Assembly: GCA_905250075.1 (NCBI GenBank)
Contig: CAJNOP010000100.1
Span: 440,642-504,641, forward strand
DNA from: Rotaria sp. Silwood1
Lineage: Eukaryota > Rotifera > Eurotatoria > Philodinida > Philodinidae
DNA: 64,000 nt
Reading direction: 5' to 3'
The notes beneath the pieces are model-generated. The model saw only the letters and a program-made list of their open reading frames with translations, had not been told where the DNA came from and did no database searches. Both the position numbers and the translations under genes were made by a program. Shown here piece by piece: positions 45,179-55,527 of the stretch. How positions within the stretch are numbered: position 1 is the stretch's first letter; each line of letters begins with the position of its first letter.

Positions 45179-45646
45179 ACTACTATCTATCCAGAAAGTG
45201 CCAATACGGCTTAGCGAAATAAATTGAACGATTTTCAGACAAAACAAAAACGTCAAGTACTTTTTCTTTGACTCCTCTTTTCTTTTTGTACCAGCCGGAC
45301 GCTTCTAGAACCAATTAAATAGATATATCTAAACAGATGTATTTTAGTATATATTTAAAACATTTATGCACTTTATAGAATCAAATCACAAAAAGAAAAA
45401 CTCACCAGGGAGTCCCTGTACGGGGATTCCCTAGGGAGTTTTTAATTTTCTCCCCACTCCCTAAAAATTAGGGATTCCCTGGGGAATCCCCAGTGAGTCA
45501 CTGGGGAGTTCTTATACTTTAGGGACTCACCGGGGATTAGCTTGGTGACTCCCTGGGGACTCACCAGGGATTTCGCATTTTTTAGGGGACTCCCAGGGGA
45601 CTCTATGGGGGAGAGTCGACTAGGGATAGTGATTAGCTGAGTGTAA

Positions 45647-48402
45647 AACAATAGAATATTTCGAATAAAGCAACATTCAAATCAAAATATACCTGAATAA
45701 TTTATTTTATACATTTAAAAGCATTTGGAAAAGATTCATCAATATAATTGATGAAGGTTGGAATAACATATTGACTAATCAATTAATAAAATTACTTTTC
45801 GAAATGTTGTAGACACTTTGAGTCTAAATTTGAAGAGATTTAAACTAAGGAATATCGTCAAATGTCTTTTGTTATCACAGAAGATTGAACATACCGATAT
45901 GTTTTAGTTTGAAGGTCAAATCTAAATAGATGTGTTTTTTAAATAAGCGTCATTGCATATGACATGCGAAGTATTTATATGTTTTGTTAGTCATATTTCA
46001 CATTTTCATCTAGTTTTTTTAACCTTTCATCATGTGGTAAAAGGAGCATAAGTACTTCAGTGTTTTTTTTTCATGCATTGACGTCAATATAAAATGGAAG
46101 TTCTTTTGATCCCTTAGATTATTAATTGAAGAACAATAAGGCTAAGGTATGTTTTTTTTATCCTTTCAATGACGGACTATATGATAAGTATGCATTGAAT
46201 TATAATAAACCAAGAATCTGACGTTGCTTTTTCTTTTCAATATAAAGATGTGTTGTATCTTTAGAACAAAGCTCTCTATTTTTTTTGGTGTTGCTTTTCA
46301 TAATTGTACCGTCAGAAGATAGAGAAACATAAAGATGATTAGAAAAAAGCAATGATAAAGCTATTATCTTATTTAAGAATTTTTCCGTTGTGAAAGTAAT
46401 ACGTCAATAATTAATTATATTGAACTTAATCAAATACAAAAATATTAATTTATGTAGATGAATAGAATTACGAATCTTTGACATTGTTTACTATTCATCA
46501 AAACCACATAATCTTCTCTTTCATGTGAACTATTTTATTTTGTGCATTAAATATATAAATTAACATATTTTTCTTAAAATTTTAATTGTTAAAAAACATA
46601 TATTTAAGCATTTGTTTGTATATATTTTCTATCATTAGTAAGTCTCATGTTTTTTTTTTCACATGATGTGTTCATATAGCAATAATAAACCACTAGCCGT
46701 TTGTCGTAATAACATAAAGAAAAAGTCATCATCACTAAAACACTTAATATCAATAAGCGAAGACTCATATAAATATAAATCTGTTGCTAAATAAAGAACC
46801 ATTCCTCACAGAAGTCGATGTATCAGTTCGAAGAACCTATAAGTACAGCAATGTTTGTTAAATGATGAAAATGTTTTAGATTTTTGTTAGCTTACACAAA
46901 AATTAAAGTGTTCGATTCGAAGCGTCATATAATCAGACTTGTCTATATCAATACCAATATTAATCTATTTATTTGAATAGTAAATTTTTATTTCCTAATA
47001 GAAAAAAACATGTGACGACCACTATTTGATATTCTGTAACGGCTAGATCGATTCCACTGTTGCTGAAAAAAAAATAGAAACTTGATAATCATATTGAACT
47101 AGAACAAGACGCCTCAATCTATTTGACTTGTATTCTACTTATAGAATCACATAATTTAATCCATAATCTATAGTATCTTCAATAAAGACTAGTAATCAAA
47201 ATAACATGATGGAACTCATATCTGAAGCAAATAGTATAAGTATGAACTATTTGAATAACTAAGATTATCCATTAATAATAAGTTTTTGAAGATTGAACAA
47301 TCAGAATCTTGTGTCGCTTTCACCATAGTCACAATATAACTGCATGTTTTCTTTTTCACTGAAAGCATTAGTTCATATGAGCGAAAGACGACTAATTCTT
47401 GAAATAATCATTTTGATAAAGATTCAAAAAATTTCAACTTCTATTTGTCGTTTTCTCCTAAACTAAAAATTATTCTTGTATACTATAGTACAGAATAAAA
47501 GCATGTAGTTGATATTCTTCTCTTGTATTAGTTATAACCTATAGAACGACAGAACAATAAAATAACCATGTGCATGTGTCAATGATTGCTGTTATTTCAC
47601 TATTTTTAATAAGTCGATAGAAAATGAATATTTCTCAATAGAAACTATTTTTTGTTTTCATACTAATCGCTTATATTCATAATTGTACTTAAACTCTTAC
47701 TATAATTTTTGCAAACACTAAAAAGAATGAGAAAATCATTGATTACTTTGTTTTTTTTTTCGCAGTTAAAGCTCTTGCCGATTGTTTTATACATTTGTGT
47801 ATTTGAATGTAGCTAGACATTTCATTAATTAATTTTGTACATAAAACGCAATGAGCGATAATCATTGTTTAACTATTAATAGATTCATAATCATGATACT
47901 AAATTTTCTCTACAAAAACAAAAAAAGAAACAATAGAATTTTTTTTATCTTTCAAATATGCACTTACAATCTGTTTGATAATGAAGAGAAACGCAGTAAT
48001 ACTTTATTTCATTATTAATACATATATTAAAAGAAACGTATTCATTGGTATAATGTATTATTTTTAGTGCAGTACAATGAAATGTAAATACCATACGAAA
48101 TGACAGTAGGCAAGCATTTATATAATATTATATATGCTGTCAATACGATGAATCATCCCTTCTCTCTAGAAAGACTCTTCTACAAAGTACTAGAAGTTCA
48201 TTTTTCTTTCGCTTCGTCATTGTTCTCTTTCATGACTCATGATTTTCCCCCATTATCACACACTACACGCTATAGCCTTTTCGTTTTTATTCTCTTCTGT
48301 TCTTCTTGCCGCTGGCAATCTATTCTTCTTTAATTATACTGAATTTTATTCGTAATATCTATACATTTTTTAGTGATTTTTTTTGTATAATTTTTTATGG
48401 AT
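45647..48402. other. 2.8 kb without a recognised gene
   Basis: AT-rich, with poly-T runs. A 77-codon frame at 48100-48333 (+) has no family motif. No terminal repeats recognised. Confidence 0.4.
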
Positions 48403-48404
48403 GC

Positions 48405-48575
48405 TTACGAAAGATAGAAGTCAACAGACAAGATGACGATAACCAACAGAGAAAAAATCAATAGGAAGTGTAAACAAACAGAACGAAATCGAGGCAGTGG
48501 CGACGAGATTAGCGTGCATTGCTGTTCTTTCTTTGTCCATTCTTCGATTATTGTATATCTTGAAACCGAAGACAT
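48405..48575 (-). CDS. Possible first exon of a type II membrane protein
   Basis: An ATG at about 48573 on the minus strand opens MSSVSRYTIIEEWTKKEQQC, then a Ser/Pro/Arg stretch and a 20-residue hydrophobic anchor (LLIFSLLVIVILSVDFYL), directly followed by a GTAAGC donor. A short cytoplasmic start and signal anchor are typical of exon 1 of secreted or type II proteins, including NHL-repeat proteins of bdelloids. No downstream exon is recognisable below 48400, so it is either a stranded exon or part of a gene whose rest I cannot see. Confidence 0.3.
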   Translation of the reverse strand: MSSVSRYTIIEEWTKKEQQCTLISSPLPRFRSVCLHFLLIFSLLVIVILSVDFYLS

Positions 48576-48578
48576 CGT

Positions 48579-48653
48579 GCCGGGAGAAGAGATCAAACCT
48601 TCTAATGTCTGATTAACAAAATATATGCATAGAACCACTATGCCATTTCCGAC
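48579..48653 (-). ncRNA. tRNA-like sequence (decayed tRNA or SINE head)
   Basis: On the minus strand 75 bases carry a good A box (TGGCATAGTGGTTCTATGC, D stem GCAT/ATGC) and a B box within a proper T arm (GAAGG-TTTGATC-TCTTC). The putative acceptor strands GTCGGAA and TCCCGGC pair at six of seven positions including one G-T. The anticodon stem is poor (loop around TTTTGTT), and no CCA is encoded, which is normal for eukaryotes. It is more likely a pseudo-tRNA or the promoter head of a SINE than a working tRNA. Confidence 0.4.
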
Positions 48654-49267
48654 TCGCTCATAATGTATTGCACAAATGTCACTTTATCGTTTATTTTAGC
48701 TCGATATACATAAAAAAAATCATGTATCATATCTTTAAGGACAAATCAGTGTAAAATTCTTGGTAGCATATCATACAATAAAAGATACGGTGAGAAAAAG
48801 AAATGTATATACCCGTACAGTTATTATAACATATATAAAATCCTTGTTCGCATCTTTACATTTATAAGAGTGGTATTAAACAAAATTCTGTAGTTCATGA
48901 TAGTTTTCATTTGTTTGGAAGTATTTTACAGATTGACAAAATCTATAATAGAATTTTCAAAACATTTTTATGCTCAAAACTTGTTCTATATTCTCTATTG
49001 TCTCTTTTTATTACATCATTAAATACCTTCAAACGAGAAAAGTATATTTGATAAAGTTATTCTTTTCATATTGACACAAAAAACAATAGCATTTACTCTT
49101 ATTTTATTAGAATAGACAAATACATGAGACCTCAAGTTTTTTGCAGCTTGATGCTTCATCTCAAGAGTACGAACTGCATACAGAAATTTCAATAACACTA
49201 GTCAACTATCCTTTAACGAATTCCTGGGAAATCCATTTCAAAATTTCATCGGGACATCACGACAGGA

Positions 49268-49358
49268 AGGATGTGAGTATGGTTATGGCTAAGATGTATA
49301 GGTATGTGTCTTCTCTTTAGCCTTGCACCTATATACACATCCACCCACACTCACACAC
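49268..49358. repeat. TGTGGG-type hairpin 10
   Basis: GGATGTGAGTATGGTTATGG arm, core TGTCTTCTCTTT, then a C-rich arm ending CACATCCACCCACACTCACA. Confidence 0.75.
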
Positions 49359-49683
49359 TACTTACATAATAGTTTCATGTCAGAATGAATTTTTTACTTA
49401 AAAGATGATTCATGTGATCAAATAGGCTATCATTTAGTCAGATTTGGACACTTGCTTACAAAACTACTTCGATGTGTATGTACGAATAAGACAAAAAGAT
49501 AACCTTTAAGAAGAACAACTGGAAATAAACAACCGGTGAGAACCAAAAATATTCTATAATAATAACTAACGTCTGATGTATTTTAATTAATTCTTGACGT
49601 CTATATGTGGACATTGAACTAGATTTTGTAGTTGTTTGCTCAAAAATTTGTGTTTTCGGTTTGATGTTCCACAACTTGAGATA

Positions 49684-49745
49684 AGGGTGTGTGAGAGGGT
49701 GAGGGTAGGTAAGTGACAATCTTCTCGTCACTGTTTCGTTACCCA
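49684..49745. repeat. TGTGGG-type hairpin 11 (half member)
   Basis: GGGTGTGTGAGAGGGTGAGG arm and core GTGACAATCTTCTCGTCAC; the C-rich arm is nearly lost (only cgttaccc). Confidence 0.55.
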
Positions 49746-49859
49746 TTTATTTCATCATTAAGTGATCATATGATTTACAAATAAGTGTTCTAAACTCCAT
49801 TTCATATCGATGGTATGTCTTGTCACGTATATAAAACTTGATATCTATGTTTTTACTTA

Positions 49860-50553
49860 GTTTCATTGAGCGCGGCTGAAATTTGTACTAATGTTGATTG
49901 TGTACCAAATGGTTTGATTTTAGCAGGAGATAGTAGTATTGGAGATCAAATAGATTGATTTCATCATCCTCAAGATTTATATTTGCATGATGAACAAACA
50001 TTCTATATCGCTGACTATTTGAATCATTGAATGGATAATAAACGAAGCAAACGGAAAAGTTGTAGCCGGTGAAAATGGAGCAGAAGATCAAAATGATCAA
50101 TTGCTTTGACCAACTAACGCCATTGTTAACAAAGAAAATAGATATCTCATTATTTGGAATCGAGACAATCGACGAGTGGTTTGATGACCTCTTGATGGTT
50201 CAACAAGCGAAGAAATAATTATTTCAAATGTCAGTTGCAACCGTTTGATAGTAAACACTGATAAACATTTGTATATCACTGATATTGAAAGAGATGAAGT
50301 CAGATAGTGATGTTTGGGAGAAAGCCAAGGATTGTCATTTTATCTTGAAAGAGTCATTGTTGATTACTGGAACACCGTTTATGGGAACAGACAGTGAGAG
50401 TCATCGAGGAGAAAGTTGTCGTAGATAGAAATGATGCTGGGCCACAATCAAATCAAGTCAGACGTCCTTCAGGATTGCTATTGGATAAACAGGAAAATCT
50501 TTTTGTATCAGATTATGTAAATAATCGAGTAAAAAAATTTCAAATTATCACCA
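49860..50553 (+). pseudogene. NHL-repeat protein pseudogene
   Basis: The plus strand contains broken NHL units: PNGLILAGDSSIGDQID, HPQDLYLHDEQTFYIADYLN, ENRYLIIWNRDNRRVV, VNTDKHLYITDIERDEV, and the open tail SNQVRRPSGLLLDKQENLFV followed by SDYVNNRVKKF at 50450-50541. The spacing of about 45 residues and the pattern 'P.GL.LD....L.V.D..N.RV..F' are those of NHL beta-propellers. Many stops interrupt it, so it is dead. Intact members are secreted or membrane-anchored propellers. The first-exon-like fragment 1.3 kb away is on the other strand and so is not simply its start. Confidence 0.72.
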
Positions 50554-51160
50554 AATTCTCTCAAATTTTGTTTAGAAACTATCGGAATAGTTTTTTGTTT
50601 GTTTCTTCGACAAATAACAATCAAATAAATTCCTATTTCAATTAACATAACATTTAGAATATGTGAATGTAGGTTTTGATTTTTTTCTTCAGCAATTATC
50701 AGAGGTATACACTTATTAGAGACCGATTACTATTTTTCACTATTGTGCATTACTCTCAGATGTTTGTTTACAAGAAGTTCTTTGAAACTGAGTTTGTTAT
50801 TCATTTAAAAAGTAAGCATATAGTTCAAATATGCAACATAGCTCAACATGCGTCCATGCTTGACAGTCATTCACATGGTTAAGCATTTGTAAACGTACTA
50901 GCTAGATAAGTGAAAACGACAAGTATAGACAGGAAAAAAAAACCTACGATAGAACGTTTAATGTTAAAACATCAAATGATGAAAACAAGATCATCTTCTG
51001 ACTTTGAACTAATAGTTATAAACGCTTTTTAAACATCTATTTCTTTGCATGTAAATTAATAGTAAAAGATATGTGATAGCATCTTTCGAATGGTGCTTCC
51101 CTTTTTCAATTCTCTATTGAATGATTGATCATGTTTACATCTTCAGCTTTTGTAGAAAAG
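50554..51160. other. Intergenic, nothing recognised
   Basis: AT-rich; a 68-codon frame at 50676 has no motif. Confidence 0.4.
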
Positions 51161-51750
51161 TAATGTCTGTTTCAAAATACAATGCGTCCCACGTTTTCTC
51201 GAATAACTCAAGAACGCAATCGGCTAGAGATCTGCGGTTTTCACCAATCGAAAGAAGAGACAGGGGGACGTCTTTTTCTCCAATATTGTATTGGACAAAA
51301 TCATATTAGAATCAGTCATTTCTGCAAAACATTGCAAAAAATGCATAAAAACGACCCGGCATTCTGAAGAAATTATCCTTTTGACATGTGATCTAGATAG
51401 AGGAACTTCGGGTCTATACTTCAGGATATAATTCGAATGATTATCTTACCGCATCCTAACGTTTAGCAAAATAAAATCGTCTATTTACTCGCAAGAAAAC
51501 TATGAATTTCTTTTAATTTTGAAGCAAATTTTTTTACTTTTTGTCAAAATTTCATCTGAATGACAGTCCATTTTTTCGATGTTATGAAGAAATGACTGGT
51601 TTCAAAATGATTCCGTCTGATAGGATATTGGAGAAAAAGACGCTCCCTGTCCCTTCTTTCGATTGGTGAAAACCGCAGGTCTCTAGCTGATTGCGTTCTT
51701 GAGTTATTCAAAAAACAGTGGGACGCATTAAATTTTGAAACGGATATTAG
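51161..51750. mobile_element. 590-bp foldback element inserted at a MULE remnant
   Basis: The left end TAATGTCTGTTTCAAAAT and the right end attttgaaacggatatta are inverted copies. Arms of about 190 bp match through tcaagaacgcaatcggctag, gcggttttcaccaatcgaaa and gacgtctttttctccaatat. About 210 bp of unrelated centre. No transposase. The right end lies directly against the first recognisable MULE codon. A third partial copy lies at 7486-7598. Confidence 0.82.
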
Positions 51751-52036
51751 TTATAAGTGATTTCGAACCAGCTTTGATAGCTGTGATTAAAGCTGAAGTA
51801 AGTGTTCTATATTTCTTGTGATGGAAGTATATGTTTAAATTTTTATCTTATAGTTTAGCACAGCAAAACATTCGTCTTGTTATTTTCATTTCACGCAAGC
51901 TGTATATCGTAATATACAACGACTTGGATTATCCTCATCGTACAACAATGATGATGCCGTTAAACATCTATGCCGACAATTAATGGCTCTTTCATTATTG
52001 CCAGAACCTGCTATTGAAGGCACGTATGATGAATTA
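51749..52036 (+). pseudogene. MULE (Mutator-like) transposase fragment
   Basis: Two exons, 51749-51798 and 51854-52036, with a 55-bp GT-AG intron, encode VISDFEPALIAVIKAE then FSTAKHSSCYFHFTQAVYRN, NIQRLGLSSSYNNDDAVKHL and a MALSLLPEPAIEGTYDEL stretch. This matches the MULE transposase core around the second catalytic Asp (DFE) and the C..C/H-like GCYFHFTQ motif. Everything 5' is displaced by the foldback element; what follows is another repeat. A DNA-transposon remnant with no chance of activity. Confidence 0.78.
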
Positions 52037-52073
52037 GTAAGTATGTCATTGAATAGCACTATATTAAATAATG

Positions 52074-52290
52074 AAATAATTAATGAAACTAAGCTATTTA
52101 ACATTTTTATTGATTTATTAAGATCAACCAGTGTGACGTTTCGTTCTAACTAAGAACATTATCAAACACAAATAAATAGAAAGAAGAAGAAGAAGATATA
52201 TAACAGCAAAATAATGTCTTTGTCTTTTTGTTCTATTGTTTTAAACATTCCAATGCAAGGTGGAGTAAAACCGTGCTTGGAGAGTTAGTA
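52074..52290. mobile_element. Solo arm of the 61.1-62.3-kb foldback family
   Basis: From ATTAATGAAACTAAGCTATT through gtgacgtttcgttctaacta, aacacaaataaatagaaaga and attgttttaaacattccaat, it matches the left arm of the 61095-62260 element with few differences. It lacks the inverted right arm. Confidence 0.82.
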
Positions 52291-55109
52291 GCAGCTATAA
52301 CTGTGTTGAGTACGTGTTTAAAATATAAGAAAACTATTCTATGACAAAGTCTTTTTCGATAAATTTATTTTATTAATAATCATGAAAACTATGATGAGAA
52401 GTTTTTCAGTTTTGTATTTTATTTTTTCCACATTCTAAATATGCTATTCTATAGTAGTAAATCATGAGATTCACTGTAATGCATCCATAGTAGGCTAGAT
52501 CAACTTTTATATTCATCATATTCAATGGTTGCTCGACCAGGTTATACCTAGTATCAATGACACAGCCATAAACTTTGTGAAACAAAATTTTGAACGAAAA
52601 CACTTATCTCTTTCGACAATTTAACATAAAACACTGTAACGATGACATATAGTTTTAACTTGCCTTTAATTCGAAATAGATTTGCTGTATCAAAAAGCAT
52701 TTTCCTGTGTAAGAGATGCATATTTCAAATTTCTATCATCCTTTTTTTTTTGTTTTAGTCACTTCAGTAAGTGCTGCAGTTTGAAATGTTTATATAGTTT
52801 TCATAACTTAAAGCAAAGAAACTCGAAATAGGTAAGAACACTTTCTTCTAGCGTCACAAGAAAATTACTTAGTTACAAAACTTGATTAAAGATCTAAACG
52901 AATCTAAGGCAAAAAAAATCGTATTCAAAAAATTTAGTACGCATATCCTACCATGATGCTGAAAGTTTATTCACAAAACTAAGATGAAGTTTAAGGAATG
53001 TTTTATTGAAATGCTGTTGCGACAAAGACTCGAATTATTATGTGATCTTATCAAAAGACACAGTCGACAAATCAATAAATGAAATTCGATTTTAAAAAAT
53101 CAGATAATTGTTCAACTCTGCGCAACACGGTGTTTTAGTATTCATAGGATATTCTCTTATCAGTCTATTCTTTCAAATTAGTACACATAAACGGGTTTTG
53201 ATTACTATATATTTTTTTTTTGTTTTGTATTTGATATTTTGTTTCATTTGACTATGAGAAAGTGCATGCTGCACGGAGATTATTCATTCGTATTACATGC
53301 CTTTTCCCTATAAAATAATCTGAATATTGAGTTTTCTAATAAAAAATAGATGAAGAAAATCAATTTTCTCAGCGATGTATTGAAAGATAATAACCGCTGA
53401 TACAATCAAGATTTACCACTAAAACGACCAAAATCATCGGAAACGAAACCAATGATATATAAAGTTTCGGCTCACGATTATCATTTCGTTTTATCGCCAG
53501 ATTTTTCGCGATTTTAACGACATAGGATCCATCACTAAAATTTGTGCTTTGCTAGATATAAATGAAATCCATATTTTATCAGTTTTCTTCATTTTTGTAG
53601 TCTTTACAAATAAATCGACGACTAGCGTTACTACGGCAACTACGGCGAGTAAATATTTTGCTTTTATTTAATATTGGAAGTGCGTTCTTCAATCAGAAAA
53701 TGTACTTCACAAATAAAATCTGTTATAGCTTTTATATTGATTTCAATTTTTACTTTGGCGATGTCAACGAATTTTGATCTTTTTCTCAATCATTCATTTC
53801 AATAAGATGAATAAATCAATACGTTTCAGCACAGTACTTTGCCTTCATGAGACAAAAATAGTACAGCGTATTTCAAATATTTTCAACAGCCGTAGTTAGA
53901 AGAACAAGAAGTCTTTCACATAATTTAACTTAAATGATAAATCTTTCTATTTTTAGGTTACACTATAAAGGGTATGGGTAGGTGGATATGAATGTAGGTT
54001 TGGATGTATAAGTACACAGAAGAAGAACAATCACACTCACATCCACGCTTCTTCTTCAATTATGATTATTTTACTGAGTATTAAGTCTATTGCAGGATAT
54101 ATCATATTAATTGTTGAAGAGAATATCCTCTGAAAATCTTGATTGTTTCTCGAAAAACAAAATTTAACAACCAGAACTGGTTGATTTTCAAAAACAAAAA
54201 GCAAATTCATTTTACGCATTAAGTTTTAAATAATCAAACTATAGATAATAGCAAATTTTCATTTAAATGAAATATATACAATTCTCAGAATGACCAAATC
54301 TTGGTTATGAAAAGGGAAGAAGCAAAGAAGAAAGATGCTGTTCATCAAAAACGAAAGTTTCTAATGGAAGTGATGGTATGGTTCAATAACTGTAGAAGAT
54401 AGAACAATAGTTATAGCAACATATGTTAATAAGGTTGTGTTTATGTGAAAGTGAGATAGTACAAGATCTTGCATAAACATCATTCGAGTGAAGAATGATT
54501 CACTGCTAGTTTTCTTGTATTCATTCGAAGGTGTTGCTAGCCACTAAACTCGGCTATTTTTTGTCAATTCTATTAGAGTTCATGAAATTAATAGGCTAAA
54601 ACTATGAGTTGGATGCACATAAGAATGACTAATAGCACGATTTTTTATCTGTCATTCGATATTATGAACAATCACATATTGTCATTTTGATCAGTAGTTT
54701 TTTACTATGATGCCATGGTATGGTCTTTAGCATACATCATAATTTCCACTATTTGAACCAATATTCTGTTCTTAAATTAAAAGAAAATGCAATTCTAACT
54801 AATAATTTTGATGTATAATACGGATTAGAAGAGATCGCGCTATGGTGAAAATTTCAAATTAATGATGACAACATTAATCTCTCTATTTTATATCCTGCAC
54901 TGAACTGAAGATTCAGTAAAATAGTCATAACTCATGAAGAAAACACCAGAAAGAAGATGTTAGTAGTCGAATTGAAAATTTTTCTCTGGAACGATATATA
55001 ATCATTTCCAGTTTCAACTTATTAACTATTGTAACAATTTATCCATTAACAACCAGATGTTTACGAATCTTATTTTCAAACGATAGAACCTTCTCAGAAG
55101 ATTTTTTTT
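52291..55109. other. 2.8 kb without a recognised gene
   Basis: AT-rich with TGTGGG-type hairpin 12. Frames of 60-65 codons at 52406 (-) and 54037 (-) are not convincing. Confidence 0.4.
53969..54048. repeat. TGTGGG-type hairpin 12
   Basis: AGGGTATGGGTAGGTGGATA arm, core AGAAGAAGAACAATC, then ACACTCACATCCACGC. It carries the clearest copy of the core motif. Confidence 0.8.
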
Positions 55110-55365
55110 CCATCTGTAAAATTTTGTAAAGCTCGTTATACTGATCATTTTGAATAAAAAGTTATTCCAATTTGTTCAATGAATCATGGTGTTAGAATCG
55201 AAATACTCAAAAATCTCGGCTATATCTGAATGATACTGAATGGTAGTTGACGTTTTCGAATATTTTGACTAAAGCAATGTGGTTTCTTGAATAAATTGAA
55301 CTTCTTTGTATTTTGATCAAAATCCTGGACACATGATAAGCTCTACAAAACTTAATGCATGAAAA
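55110..55365. repeat. Foldback copy of the GTAGAGCTT/GATCATTTTG family
   Basis: The left arm attttgtaaagctcgttata...gatcattttga is mirrored on the right by tttgatcaaaatcctggaca...aagctctacaaaactt. The motif pair is that of the 8.2-9.5-kb block. Confidence 0.6.
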
Positions 55366-55470
55366 AATGTTCTACTTTTTGCGAGGGAGTACTCATGGGT
55401 GAATCCATCAAAAATATTATTCACAAGCATTTTGTCTTTGGTAATATATTTGATTATTAATTGATGCACA

Positions 55471-55476
55471 TTTATT
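55471..55476 (-). terminator. Poly(A) signal of the haloperoxidase-like gene
   Basis: AATAAA on the minus strand, 52 bp after the stop codon at 55528. Confidence 0.55.
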
Positions 55477-55527
55477 GGAGCTTAAAATAAATTATGTTTA
55501 TAAAAGAGAATAAAATAAAAATTCAAT

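Larger units (their letters stand above)
43738..45646. mobile_element. 1.9-kb composite foldback with GGGGAWTCCC ends, CTAC satellite and two inner AT elements
   Basis: The left end (gcgattatatccctattcaa, then ctctccctt) is matched in inverse by the right end (gggagagtcgactagggata, then gtgattagc). Both flanks, 43770-43935 and 45405-45620, are packed with short self-complementary motifs such as GGGGAATCCCC, GGGGAGTCCC and CCCCGGGGA. Between them lie a (CTAC/CTAT)n array and two related AT-rich palindromes. No transposase. Frames here (77 codons of PTYLPTYL, 69 codons minus) are repeat products. It may be a single large non-autonomous element that was later invaded. Confidence 0.7.
48654..49859. 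other. Intergenic with two hairpins
   Basis: AT-rich, with TGTGGG-type hairpins 10 and 11. A 96-codon frame at 49456-49746 (-) lacks any motif. Confidence 0.4.
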
